Assembly: GCA_031366605.1 (NCBI GenBank)
Contig: JANLOO010000022.1
Span: forward strand, 68,509-132,508
DNA: 64,000 nucleotides
Direction of reading: 5' to 3'
Origin: CALMEC01 sp031366605
GTDB taxonomy: Bacteria; Actinomycetota; Thermoleophilia; Miltoncostaeales; Miltoncostaeaceae
Shown: piece by piece, positions 1 through 8,621 of the stretch
Numbering within the stretch: the stretch's first letter is position 1
Layout: each line of letters opens with the position of its first letter
Notes under the pieces: generated by a model
What the model was told of the DNA's origin: nothing
Seen by the model: only the letters and a program-made list of their open reading frames with translations
Database searches by the model: none
Program-made: the position numbers and the translations under genes

Positions 1-47
1 ACGAGCGTCTTGTGCTGGGTCCGGCCTGCGGAGTGCTGGACGCCAAG

Positions 48-155
48 GGTGATCACCGGAGGTGGCCGACGGCCGATCACCCGGCTGTCGGGCCACTCGC
101 TCGCGACCCGAGGAATGTACGAATATCCATACATTGCGCCGCACCGTGATAATGT
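48..155 (+). promoter_or_regulatory. hipB promoter and probable autoregulatory operator
   Basis: An inverted repeat AATGTA-N10-TACATT (114-119/130-135) lies upstream of hipB, and a further AATGT half-site (151-155) sits inside the likely -10 box TAATGT (150-155), six bases before the ATG. HipB-type antitoxins usually repress their own promoter, so the overlap of half-sites with the -10 suggests autoregulation (inference). A longer-spaced inverted repeat GGGTGATC/GATCACCC (48-55/75-82) is also present, possibly the terminator of the gene to the left. No coding region is seen in the first 161 bases. Confidence 0.5.
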
Positions 156-161
156 CCGAAT

Positions 162-410
162 ATGAGTACATCGGGTGAATTCGAGGAGCAACCTTTCCGG
201 GTGTACTCCGCGGGGTCGATCGGCGCGGCGATTCGGCATTACCGCACAGAGGCCGGGCTGACTCAGGCGGAGCTCGCCGAGCGGTGCGGGATCACGCGTA
301 CGTACCTGTCGGGTCTCGAACAGGGGAGCGAGACGGAGCAGCTCAAGCGGATTCTCGCGATCCTGAGTGCCCTTGGGGTACGGGCCTCGCTCCGCCACGA
401 GGATTGGTAG
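162..410 (+). CDS. hipB: HipB-like XRE-family antitoxin/repressor
   Basis: An 82-residue protein with an XRE-type helix-turn-helix at about residues 33-55 (LTQAELAERCGITRTYLSGL). In HipBA modules this partner binds and neutralises the HipA kinase and represses the operon. The ATG lies six bases after a TAATGT -10 box, so the mRNA is probably leaderless. Its stop codon TAG overlaps the GTG of the next gene (TAGTG), giving tight translational coupling to the kinase gene. The size and the HipA-family neighbour make the assignment firm at family level. Whether it works as a toxin-antitoxin pair is inference. Confidence 0.85.
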   Translation: MSTSGEFEEQPFRVYSAGSIGAAIRHYRTEAGLTQAELAERCGITRTYLSGLEQGSETEQLKRILAILSALGVRASLRHEDW

Positions 411-1642
411 TGGCGGACGAGCTCGCCATCTGGCTCGACGGGCGAGTGGTCGCCGTGGTCGAGCGCGATCGGCAGCGGCTCCGGCTCGCCTACACGCCTG
501 CGGTCGTTTCGTCGGTGCCCGGGGGCACACCGCTCCTGTCGATTCAGTTCCCGGTCTCCAACCGGAGCTTCCCCAACGGCGTCACACGGGCCTTCCTCGA
601 CGGGTTGCTTCCCGAGGGTGACAGCCGGCGGGTGATCGCCGAGGAGTTCGGCCTTCGATCCAACGACACGTTCGGGTTGATCCGTGCCCTCGGTCGCGAC
701 AGTGCCGGTGCATTGGTCATCCAGCCCGCAGAGGATCCTCGTCCGCCGACGCCCTCGGTTCTTGCTGCCGAGCGGCTGTCGGACGGCGAGCTCGCTGAGC
801 TCGTGGCAAAGCTCCGAAGCGCTCCGCTGGGCGTCGACGAACGTGTTCGGATCTCGCTCGCGGGTGTGCAGGAGAAGCTGGCCCTCACCCGACTTCCGGA
901 TGGTGCCTGGGGGCGGCCGGTGGATGGCGCTCCGTCGACCCACATCCTCAAGCCTGATATTGCCAACTACCCGCGGACGGTCGAGAACGAGGTCTTCTGC
1001 ATGCGGCTTGCCCGAGCGCTCGGGCTCTCGGTCGCGTCGGTCGAGATGACCACGGTGGCGGGCCGCAACCTCATCGCGGTCGAACGGTACGACCGCGTCG
1101 TGGACGGCGCGGGTGGCGTGCGCCGGCAGCATCAGGAGGACATCTGCCAGGCGATGGGATTGTTGCCAACAACCAAGTACGAGGAGGACGGTGGCCCGTC
1201 GCTCGACAAGCTGGCCAGGATCTTGAGTACCTACGATCCGGATGCGTTGCCGACCCTCGTGCAGGCAACAACGCTCAACGTCCTTGTCGGCAACGGCGAT
1301 GCTCACGGAAAGAACTTTTCGCTGACCCACGACGGCGACGGTCGGGTGCGCCTCGCGCCGCTCTATGACGTGCTCTCGACACTGATGTACTTCGACGAAC
1401 GCCTGGCGATGTGCATCGACACCGTGCAGCGGACGGGGCGGGTCACGGCGACGAGGATCGTCAACGAGGCCGTGTCGTGGGGGCTCGATCGCGATCGGGC
1501 GCACGGGATTGTCACCGATCTGCTCGCACAGGTTCCCGACGCGGTGGCGCAAGCGCTCGCCGAGACCCCTGACGCCCCGCAAGGGCTCTTGGACGTGATC
1601 GAACGCCAACTCGCGATGCTTCAGGCGCAACGAGGTCGCTGA
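410..1642 (+). CDS. hipA: HipA-family serine/threonine kinase toxin
   Basis: About 410 residues starting at a GTG that shares a base with the hipB stop; an earlier in-frame ATG would lie inside hipB and is unlikely. HipA kinases phosphorylate aminoacyl-tRNA synthetases such as GltX and induce dormancy. Visible family features are the Gly-rich segment SLAGVQEKLAL (about 149-159), the ATP-contacting lysine in HILKPD (about 181), the catalytic loop NGDAHGKN (about 295-302, Asp 297) and the metal-binding Asp of PLYD (about 320). All the key residues are present, so the kinase looks intact. N-terminal length is normal for the family. Confidence 0.88.
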   Translation: MADELAIWLDGRVVAVVERDRQRLRLAYTPAVVSSVPGGTPLLSIQFPVSNRSFPNGVTRAFLDGLLPEGDSRRVIAEEFGLRSNDTFGLIRALGRDSAGALVIQPAEDPRPPTPSVLAAERLSDGELAELVAKLRSAPLGVDERVRISLAGVQEKLALTRLPDGAWGRPVDGAPSTHILKPDIANYPRTVENEVFCMRLARALGLSVASVEMTTVAGRNLIAVERYDRVVDGAGGVRRQHQEDICQAMGLLPTTKYEEDGGPSLDKLARILSTYDPDALPTLVQATTLNVLVGNGDAHGKNFSLTHDGDGRVRLAPLYDVLSTLMYFDERLAMCIDTVQRTGRVTATRIVNEAVSWGLDRDRAHGIVTDLLAQVPDAVAQALAETPDAPQGLLDVIERQLAMLQAQRGR

Positions 1643-1719
1643 GCCCAATCGGCGCATCGCCTGTTGCGCCGCGCTTCGCTACACTGCCTGGCTGCCAGTC
1701 ACCCCCGAGGAGTTCACGA

Positions 1720-2373
1720 ATGTCGTCAGAGCATGTCCAGCTCAAAGCTGCTGCGCGCACCAAGTTCGGAACCACCGAAACCAAGCGCCTGCGCGCGAGC
1801 GGTCTGGTGCCCGGCGTGCTCTACCAGGTGGGCAAGGACTCACTTTCGTTCGCGCTGCCGGCACGTGACCTGGACAAGGCGCTGCACGGCGAGCACGGCA
1901 AGACGGCCGTGTTCGAGATCACCGTCGAGGGGCACCCCACCGTGCCCGCGCTGCTCAAGGACTGGGACCTCGCACCGGTGCGAGGCAACGTGTTGCACGT
2001 CGACTTCCAACAGGTCGACCTGAAGCAGGCGATCGAGGCCAACGTGCCGCTGGTGCTGGTCGGCATCGCCGTCGGTGTGCGCGACGGCGGCGTCCTGGGT
2101 CAGCCGCAGCACGAGGTCACGGTGCGTTGCCTGCCGGACGCGCTTCCCGACAGCATCGAGGTGGACGTCACGGAGCTGCAGGCCGGCGCCGTGCTGCACA
2201 TCAGCGATGTCGTCGTCCCGGCCGGCGTCGAACTCCTGGCCGATCCCGAGACCGTCGTCGCCTCAATCACCGCCGCATCGCGCGCGGAGGTCGAAGGCGA
2301 AGGTGAGGACGAGGCCGAAGGCGGGGCCGAGCCCGAGATCGTCGGCGGCCGTCCCGACGCCGAGTCGGAGTAG
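1720..2373 (+). CDS. rplY: 50S ribosomal protein L25/general stress protein Ctc
   Basis: A 217-residue two-domain L25 of the Ctc/TL5 type. The N-terminal L25 domain (about 1-92) binds 5S rRNA, and a C-terminal beta-domain (about 95-185) follows. The last 25 or so residues form a Glu/Asp-rich tail common in actinobacterial forms. A -10-like TACACT lies at 1680-1685 and a GAGGAG ribosome binding site at 1707-1712, eight bases before the ATG. The next gene pth follows within 20 bases, the usual rplY-pth order, so the two are probably co-transcribed. Confidence 0.93.
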   Translation: MSSEHVQLKAAARTKFGTTETKRLRASGLVPGVLYQVGKDSLSFALPARDLDKALHGEHGKTAVFEITVEGHPTVPALLKDWDLAPVRGNVLHVDFQQVDLKQAIEANVPLVLVGIAVGVRDGGVLGQPQHEVTVRCLPDALPDSIEVDVTELQAGAVLHISDVVVPAGVELLADPETVVASITAASRAEVEGEGEDEAEGGAEPEIVGGRPDAESE

Positions 2374-2391
2374 TCGACGGCCGAAGAGGAT

Positions 2392-3063
2392 CTGCCCGTC
2401 CGGCTGGTCGTCGGCCTCGGCAACCCCGAGCCGCGCTACGAGCGCACGCGCCACAATGCGGGTCAGGTCGTCGTCGAACGCTTGGCCGAGCGGTTGGGCG
2501 CCGGGCGCTGGACGTCCCGCTACGCCGGCCGGTACGTTGAGGTGTCCGGACCGGCGGGGTCACTGGCGCTGTTGATCCCCACGACGTACATGAACCTTTC
2601 GGGCGATTCGGTCGGACCATGCACGGGGAGTCTCAAGGCCACCCGCGCGCAGGTGCTCGTCGTACATGACGACCTCGATCTGCCGTTTGGAACCGTGCGC
2701 GGCAAGATCGGTGGCGGCAGCGGCGGTCACAACGGGCTGCGGTCGATCACGCAGGGACTCGGGGGCGATGACTACCTGCGCGTGCGGATCGGCATCGGGC
2801 GCCCGCCGCCCCAGTTCCGTGGTGATCAGGCGGACTGGGTCCTGATGGCGTTCATGGAACCCAAGGTGGATGTGGACAAGGCCCTGACGTCTGCGTTGGA
2901 GATGACCGAGGTCGCAGTCGCGGACGGGATGGAAGCGGCCATTGCTCGGTTCCACGCAGCCCAGCCTGGTTCGCGAGCCCGGGCACGCAAACTGCGTGGA
3001 GATGACGGCGAGGCGGTGGAGCCGCCCGTGCAGGACGCACCGGCCGAGCCGACGACGCCGTGA
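2392..3063 (+). CDS. pth: Peptidyl-tRNA hydrolase, probable CTG start
   Basis: Pth cleaves peptidyl-tRNAs released by drop-off. Reading back from the body of the gene there is no ATG, GTG or TTG before the rplY stop that keeps the essential N-terminus. The only plausible initiators are CTG 2392 (or CTG 2404), just after a GAAGAGGA purine tract. With CTG 2392 the frame opens LPVRLVVGLGNPEPRYERT, and the active-site residues fall at Asn11, His21, Asn68 (TYMN), Asp93 (VHDDLDLP) and Asn114 (GHNGL), almost exactly the E. coli numbering. The TTG at 2482 would delete the catalytic His. The Asp/Glu-rich C-terminal tail is an extension. The end overlaps mfd by 4 bases. Confidence 0.87.
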   Translation: MPVRLVVGLGNPEPRYERTRHNAGQVVVERLAERLGAGRWTSRYAGRYVEVSGPAGSLALLIPTTYMNLSGDSVGPCTGSLKATRAQVLVVHDDLDLPFGTVRGKIGGGSGGHNGLRSITQGLGGDDYLRVRIGIGRPPPQFRGDQADWVLMAFMEPKVDVDKALTSALEMTEVAVADGMEAAIARFHAAQPGSRARARKLRGDDGEAVEPPVQDAPAEPTTP

Positions 3064-6000
3064 GCGCGATCCTCGATGCGCTCGTGCTGCCGCCGGCGGC
3101 GCTGGCGGCCGCACAAGCTTCGCTCGCGGGTGATGGACGTACCGGGCAGCTCGCGATCGGGCGGCCGGCGTGGCCCTACGTCCTGGCGGCATTACACCGA
3201 TCGAGTGGCAAATCCATCGTGGTCGTGGCGCCCGGTGACGAAGAAGCGCGCGATCTCGCCGCCGAGCTGACGGCGCTTGTGGGTACCGGGTCGGTGGCTT
3301 TGTGGCCGTCCCGTGGGGTTCCGGTGGGCGGTGCGGTCGGGCCTGCCCCGCACCTGGTCGGATTGCGCGCTCGCGCAGTCGGGCTGCTGGGCGAGCCGGG
3401 AACCGTGGTCGTGGCGAGCGTGGCCGCCCTGGTCGAACGCGTGCCCGAATCCGTTGTGGCGCCGCTCGAGCTCCGTCGCGGTGGCAGCGTCGGCGGTGAC
3501 CTGGTCGAGCGGTTGGCAGCGTTGGGCTACGAACGCGTCGTCCAGGTTGAGGAACGTGGCGAGATTGCCGTCCGGGGCGGCATCGTCGACGTCTTCCCGA
3601 CGACGGCAGACCAGCCGGTCCGCATCGATCTGTTCGGCGACGACATCGAAGAGATCAGGGCGTTCTCGCCGTTCACGCAGGTGACGGTTCGCCAAGTGGA
3701 TCACATCACGGTGTGGCCTGCGGGCGAGCCGGAGGACACCGCACTGGTCGATGCAACGCGCGAGCTCAACCGCGCCGCGGTCGTGCGGCTGGGGCCGGCG
3801 CAACACAAAGGGGCACTCAGCCAAGCCCTCGAGCTGATCGAAGACGAAGCGGCTGTTGGCGCCGTCGCCGATCCCGAGGCGACGTTGGCGGCGCTCGCCG
3901 AGGCGTCGGTGCTGGACATCGCGCCGGCCACCGGTGGAGCGTCCGGCGTGGTCGACGTACGTGAGGCGCGGTTCGCGGCACGCGGCCACGCCGAAGCGAC
4001 CAACGAGATCGCACGCCTCGCGGCCGGGGGGCTGCGGGTGCTCGTATGCTTTGCCCGCCGCGGTGACCTGGAGCGCGCGGCCGTGCAGCTTGCGCGCGCC
4101 AAACCGGTTGTGATCGACCTGAACACCGAGGCGCCACGACCCGGCGTCGTTTCGTTCGGTGTATTGCCCGTCCGCCGTGGTTTCATCTCTGCGGATCTTG
4201 GTGTGGCGATCATTCCCGACGGCGAGCTGCTGCGACGGCGCCGTGCGTCGGGGCGACCGACGGTGGGACGCCGGCTGCGCTCATTTCTGGAGCTGCGGGT
4301 TGGGGATCACGTCGTCCATGAGGACCACGGCATCGGCCGTTTGGTGGCGTTCGAGACTCAGACCGTCGCCAACGTCACCCGCGACTATCTGGCGCTCGCG
4401 TTCGCCGGCGAGGACCGGGTGTGGGTGCCACAGGACCAGCTCGACAAGGTCACGCGCTACATCGGCTCAGACGGCTCCGCACCGCCGCTGTCCCGGCTGG
4501 GCGGCAAGGCGTGGGAACGCCTCAAGGCGCGCGTACGTGCCGCCGTCCACGAGATGGCGGGTCAGCTGTTTGCGCTCTACGAGGGTCGGGGACGGGCCGA
4601 GGGATTCGCGTTTCCCGCCAACGACACCGCCGTCAGCGAGTTCGAGCACCGGTTCGCCTATCGCGAGACGCCGGATCAGGAACGCGCGATCGACGAGGTC
4701 ATGGAGGACATGGAGCGGCCACGGCCGATGGATCGGCTCATCTGCGGTGACGTCGGGTTCGGCAAGACCGAGGTCGCGATGCGGGCGGCATACAAAGCGG
4801 CGATCGGCGGCAAGCAGGTCATGGTGTTGGTGCCGACGACGCTCCTGGCGCAACAGCACCTGGGGACGTTCCGCGAGCGGTTCGCGGACACCCCCGTCGA
4901 GATCGACATGGTCAGCCGCCTGCGGTCCCCCGCGGCGGCCAAGGCGACCCTGGCCAAGTTCCGCGATGGCACGCTGGACATCTTGGTCGGGACACACCGA
5001 CTGCTCGCGATGGACGTCCAGCCCAAGGACCTGGGCCTCGTCATCCTGGACGAGGAGCAGCGGTTCGGCGTCGCGCAAAAGGAGTCGCTGCGACAGCTGC
5101 GCCTGCGGGTCGACGTGTTGTCGTTGTCAGCGACGCCGATCCCCCGCACCTTGCAGATGTCGTTGTCCGGGATGCGCGACATCAGCGTGATCGAGACGCC
5201 GCCGGCGGGCAGACGCGCCATCGCGACCCATGTGGGCGAATACGACGAGGCCCTCGTCCGTGAGGCGCTCGAGCGCGAGCGCGCGCGGGGCGGCCAGAGC
5301 TTCTGGTTGCACAACCGCGTCGAGTCGATCTCGGAGGCCGCCGAGGCGGTACGCGCACTCGTCCCGGAGCAGCGGGTCGTCGTCGCCCATGGGCAGATGC
5401 ACGAGCACGAACTCGAGGAAGTGATGATGACGTTCCTGCGTGGCGAGGCGGATGTGCTGGTGTCGACGACGATCATCGAGGCGGGTCTGGACGTTCCCAA
5501 CGCCAACACCCTCGTCGTGGAGCGCGCCGATCAGCTCGGGTTGTCGCAGCTCTACCAGCTGCGCGGGCGCGTGGGCCGTTCGACCGTGGCCGCTCACGCA
5601 TACCTGATGTATCCCAGCGACGCCGCCCTGACACGCGACGCCGCCTCGCGGCTGCGGGCGCTCGCCGACTACACCGAGTTGGGCAGCGGCCTTCGCATCG
5701 CCATGCGCGACCTCGAGATCCGCGGGGCGGGCAACCTGTTGGGCGACGAGCAGAGCGGGCACGTCGCTGCGATCGGGTTCGAGCTGTACCTGCAGATGCT
5801 GCAAGACGCGATCACCGCGCGGCGGGGCGAGATCACCCCCGAACACGACGCCCGCGTCGAGATTCCGGTGTCCGCCTACATTCCCAGCGAATACGTGGGA
5901 TTCGAGGCGGCGAAGATCGATTTGCACCGACGGATCGCGACCGCCGACGAGGAGGCGCTGACGCGCTTGGCCGGTGAGTTGATCGACCGATTCGGTCCGC

Positions 6001-6284
6001 TGCCGCAGCCGGTCGAGGCGCTGATGGGGGTGCAGCGACTCAAGCTCAAGGTCCTTCGTGTCGGCGGTTCGCGGCTGGCCGTCCGGGCGGGCCGCGTGGT
6101 CCTCGCGCCGGTCGCGCTGACGAGCGCGGCCCTCAAGGCGTTGCGCGAACTCGAACCGCGGGCTGTGTACTCGTCAGCCGAACACACCGTGTCGGTGCCG
6201 GCGCCGTCGGCACCGCACGAGCGGCTCGAGGTGGCCGAGCGCGTGATCGACGCACTGCTTGAGGCTGTTGCGGAGGCGGCATGA
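3060..6284 (+). CDS. mfd: Transcription-repair coupling factor Mfd
   Basis: A 1074-residue superfamily 2 translocase that removes RNA polymerase stalled at DNA lesions and recruits UvrA. The N-terminal third is the UvrB-homology region. An RNA-polymerase-interaction domain begins near residue 410 (LELRVGDHVVHEDHGIG). The motor has Walker A GDVGFGKTE near 563 and a DEEQ box near 664. The C-terminus is the D7 autoinhibitory domain. Length is slightly below the usual 1150. GTG 3060 overlaps the pth stop (GTGA), and its own stop overlaps a possible ATG of the following lipoprotein gene, so rplY-pth-mfd look like one transcription unit. Confidence 0.97.
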   Translation: MSAILDALVLPPAALAAAQASLAGDGRTGQLAIGRPAWPYVLAALHRSSGKSIVVVAPGDEEARDLAAELTALVGTGSVALWPSRGVPVGGAVGPAPHLVGLRARAVGLLGEPGTVVVASVAALVERVPESVVAPLELRRGGSVGGDLVERLAALGYERVVQVEERGEIAVRGGIVDVFPTTADQPVRIDLFGDDIEEIRAFSPFTQVTVRQVDHITVWPAGEPEDTALVDATRELNRAAVVRLGPAQHKGALSQALELIEDEAAVGAVADPEATLAALAEASVLDIAPATGGASGVVDVREARFAARGHAEATNEIARLAAGGLRVLVCFARRGDLERAAVQLARAKPVVIDLNTEAPRPGVVSFGVLPVRRGFISADLGVAIIPDGELLRRRRASGRPTVGRRLRSFLELRVGDHVVHEDHGIGRLVAFETQTVANVTRDYLALAFAGEDRVWVPQDQLDKVTRYIGSDGSAPPLSRLGGKAWERLKARVRAAVHEMAGQLFALYEGRGRAEGFAFPANDTAVSEFEHRFAYRETPDQERAIDEVMEDMERPRPMDRLICGDVGFGKTEVAMRAAYKAAIGGKQVMVLVPTTLLAQQHLGTFRERFADTPVEIDMVSRLRSPAAAKATLAKFRDGTLDILVGTHRLLAMDVQPKDLGLVILDEEQRFGVAQKESLRQLRLRVDVLSLSATPIPRTLQMSLSGMRDISVIETPPAGRRAIATHVGEYDEALVREALERERARGGQSFWLHNRVESISEAAEAVRALVPEQRVVVAHGQMHEHELEEVMMTFLRGEADVLVSTTIIEAGLDVPNANTLVVERADQLGLSQLYQLRGRVGRSTVAAHAYLMYPSDAALTRDAASRLRALADYTELGSGLRIAMRDLEIRGAGNLLGDEQSGHVAAIGFELYLQMLQDAITARRGEITPEHDARVEIPVSAYIPSEYVGFEAAKIDLHRRIATADEEALTRLAGELIDRFGPLPQPVEALMGVQRLKLKVLRVGGSRLAVRAGRVVLAPVALTSAALKALRELEPRAVYSSAEHTVSVPAPSAPHERLEVAERVIDALLEAVAEAA

Positions 6285-6325
6285 TCACACAGCGCACGCG
6301 ACGACCCGTGCTACGATCGCGCGCC

Positions 6326-7510
6326 GTGAGCACTCGGACCGCCAAGACGATCATCGCGCTTCTGAGCGCCCTTACGGCGAGCTTCGTGCTTGCGGCGTGT
6401 GGTGGCGGTGGCGGAACCGGTGGAGACAAGAGCCTTGGCCCCGACAAAGCCGTCGCGATCCAGATCGGCTCCGAGACGATCACCAACGGTGACATCGAAC
6501 GTCGCGCGATGTTCCTGTCGACCAACCCCACGTCGAACCAACCGGTCACGGCGCCCGCCAAGGACAGCAAGGCGTTCAAGGAATTCCGATTGCAGGCGGC
6601 CGAGCAGCTTCGCGATGAACGGGTCTTCGGCATCCTCGCGACGCGGTGTGGCAAGCAGTGTGCGGTCACCGAGAAGGAGATCGACAAGCAGCTCACCGAC
6701 ATCCGCGACCAGCAGTTTGCGGGGTCGGACGCCGAGTTCGACACGGCGCTGCAAACCCGGGGCATCAACCGGGCCGACCTGCGCAAGAGCCTCAAGGCCA
6801 GCCAGCAAGAGCAGCGACTGACCGCGCGCGAGCAGGACAAAGTCGTCTACACCGACAAAGAGGGCCTGGCCTACTACACCAAGAACCTCGCGCAGTACAA
6901 ATTGATCGCCGAGAAGCGCATCTCACACATCCTGGTCAAGACGAAGGCCGAGGCCGCCGCTGTTCGGGCCGAGGCAACACCGGCGAACTTCGCGGCGCTC
7001 GCGCGGAGCACGTCCATCGATCCGGCTGCCAAGACGCCGGATGGTGAGGACCTTGGTTCGATCACCGGAGGCGGCCTGCTGCCAGAGCTGGCCGCTGTGG
7101 CGCAGCAGCTCAAAGCCGACCAGATCTCGGCGCCGGTGCAGAGCCAGTTCGGCTGGCACATCCTGTTGATGCGGCAGGTCAAGGCCCGCACCAAGACGTA
7201 CGCCGAGGTCAAGAGCCAGATCGAGGACCAGGAGCTGCAGATCAAGCAGGCTGCTGCGGTGCAGACCTGGCGCGACACCGTCGTCAAGAAACTGCAGGAC
7301 ACGGCCAAGTACCTCAACGCCAAGGTTGCCCCCGCCAAGCCCGCCGCCGCGACCACGACGACGACCGCGACGACGAGCACGACCGCGACGACCAAGGGGA
7401 CGACCGGGTCGACTGCCACGGGTACGACGGCGCCTGCGCCGACGGGGACTGCGACGACACCCACCACCACCGCGACGACGGGCGCAACCACCGGGCCCGC
7501 GACCCCCTGA
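6326..7510 (+). CDS. SurA/PrsA-type parvulin foldase lipoprotein
   Basis: A secreted peptidyl-prolyl isomerase lipoprotein. The signal peptide ends in the lipobox FVLAAC (Cys25 from this start), followed by a SurA-like N-terminal helical domain and one PpiC/parvulin domain (EKRISHILV to FGWHILLMRQV). The last 65 residues are a low-complexity Thr/Ala tail, probably a wall-spanning stalk or disordered. I chose GTG 6326 because it gives a normal short signal-peptide n-region and lies eight bases after a TACGAT box (6312-6317). The alternative ATG 6281 overlaps the mfd stop and adds 15 Arg-rich residues. It likely folds proteins outside the membrane. Confidence 0.85.
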   Translation: MSTRTAKTIIALLSALTASFVLAACGGGGGTGGDKSLGPDKAVAIQIGSETITNGDIERRAMFLSTNPTSNQPVTAPAKDSKAFKEFRLQAAEQLRDERVFGILATRCGKQCAVTEKEIDKQLTDIRDQQFAGSDAEFDTALQTRGINRADLRKSLKASQQEQRLTAREQDKVVYTDKEGLAYYTKNLAQYKLIAEKRISHILVKTKAEAAAVRAEATPANFAALARSTSIDPAAKTPDGEDLGSITGGGLLPELAAVAQQLKADQISAPVQSQFGWHILLMRQVKARTKTYAEVKSQIEDQELQIKQAAAVQTWRDTVVKKLQDTAKYLNAKVAPAKPAAATTTTTATTSTTATTKGTTGSTATGTTAPAPTGTATTPTTTATTGATTGPATP

Positions 7511-8556
7511 TGATCACGATCGTTGGGCTGGGGCCCGGCGATCCCGATGGGGTGCCGCGCTCCGCGATCCGTGCGATCGCCGCGACCGAGCGCGTCTACG
7601 CCCTTCAGCTCGATGCCGACCTCGCCGAGGCGATCGAGCGCACGCCGCAGGTGGTCGCGGATTTCCGTGATGTTCCTGACGGCGCCGTCGTGGTCGCCGC
7701 TGATCTGGAGGCGCACCGGTTGGCGGTGTCGACGCCGGATGCCATGACGGTGCCCGATCGCCCGACGCTCCGAAACCACGCAATCGGGGCGGCCGTCGCA
7801 CAGTTGGCCCAGGTGGGCGCGCACTTGCGACGCGAGTGCCCCTGGGACCGCGAGCAGACCGCGGCGACGATTGTGCCCCACACTGTGGAGGAGGCATTCG
7901 AGGTTGCCGAGGCGGTGGCGACCGGCGATGTCGCCCGCCAGGCCGACGAGATCGGCGACCTGTTGTTTCAGTCCGTGTTTCTGGCCCAGCTGCTCGAAGA
8001 GACCGGCGATGCGGATCTGGGTGCGATCGCCGATGACCATGCCCGCAAGCTGATCTCGCGTCATCCGCACGTCTACGGGGAGGCGGTCGCCGAGACGGCG
8101 GGCGGGGTTCGGGACCTCTGGGAGCGTCAGAAGCGCGAAGGGCGTGGGGGAGGGATCTTCCACGAGATGCCGCCGGGTCTGCCTGCGCTGGCATATGCGA
8201 CCAAAGCGCAACGGCGGGCGGCGTCGGTGGGCTTCGAGTTCGCCGTCGCCGAAGCGACCCTCGCAAAGTTGGACGAGGAGGTCGCCGAACTGCACGCGGA
8301 CCCGGGGATCGACGAACTCGGTGATGTTCTCTTCGCCTGCGTCGCGGTGGCCCGTTCGCTCAAGGTGGATCCCGAGATCGCCGTCCGCGCCGCCGCGCAG
8401 CGGTTCCGCACCCGTGTGGAGGGCGCAGCCGCGCTCGCCGCCCAGGCGGGGGTCAGCTTCGTCACGCTGCCTCCGGGGGAGCAGCTCGCGTGGTACGAGC
8501 AGGCGAAAGCGGCCGCTGAGCCCGAGTCACAGCCACGGGACGATCAGCTCGGCTGA
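7510..8556 (+). CDS. mazG: MazG nucleotide pyrophosphohydrolase with truncated methylase-like N-terminus
   Basis: MazG hydrolyses (d)NTPs to NMPs and pyrophosphate. Two MazG repeats are visible. The first (about 105-200) starts at ECPWDREQT and holds the metal-binding helices VEEAFEVAEA and DEIGDLLFQ. The second (about 230-300) has LDEEVAELH and DELGDVLF. The first 90 residues begin MITIVGLGPGDPDG, the S-adenosylmethionine-binding signature of tetrapyrrole methylases as in the YabN fusion, but the remainder of that roughly 200-residue domain is missing. The N-terminus therefore looks like a remnant rather than a working methylase. The ATG overlaps the previous stop (TGATG), so the two genes are co-transcribed. 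Confidence 0.92.
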   Translation: MITIVGLGPGDPDGVPRSAIRAIAATERVYALQLDADLAEAIERTPQVVADFRDVPDGAVVVAADLEAHRLAVSTPDAMTVPDRPTLRNHAIGAAVAQLAQVGAHLRRECPWDREQTAATIVPHTVEEAFEVAEAVATGDVARQADEIGDLLFQSVFLAQLLEETGDADLGAIADDHARKLISRHPHVYGEAVAETAGGVRDLWERQKREGRGGGIFHEMPPGLPALAYATKAQRRAASVGFEFAVAEATLAKLDEEVAELHADPGIDELGDVLFACVAVARSLKVDPEIAVRAAAQRFRTRVEGAAALAAQAGVSFVTLPPGEQLAWYEQAKAAAEPESQPRDDQLG

Positions 8557-8621
8557 CCGCCGGTCGGCGAACCGTCACCCCGGTTAGTATCCGGCCCCCA
8601 GCTACTCGCCCCGGAGGCCGC

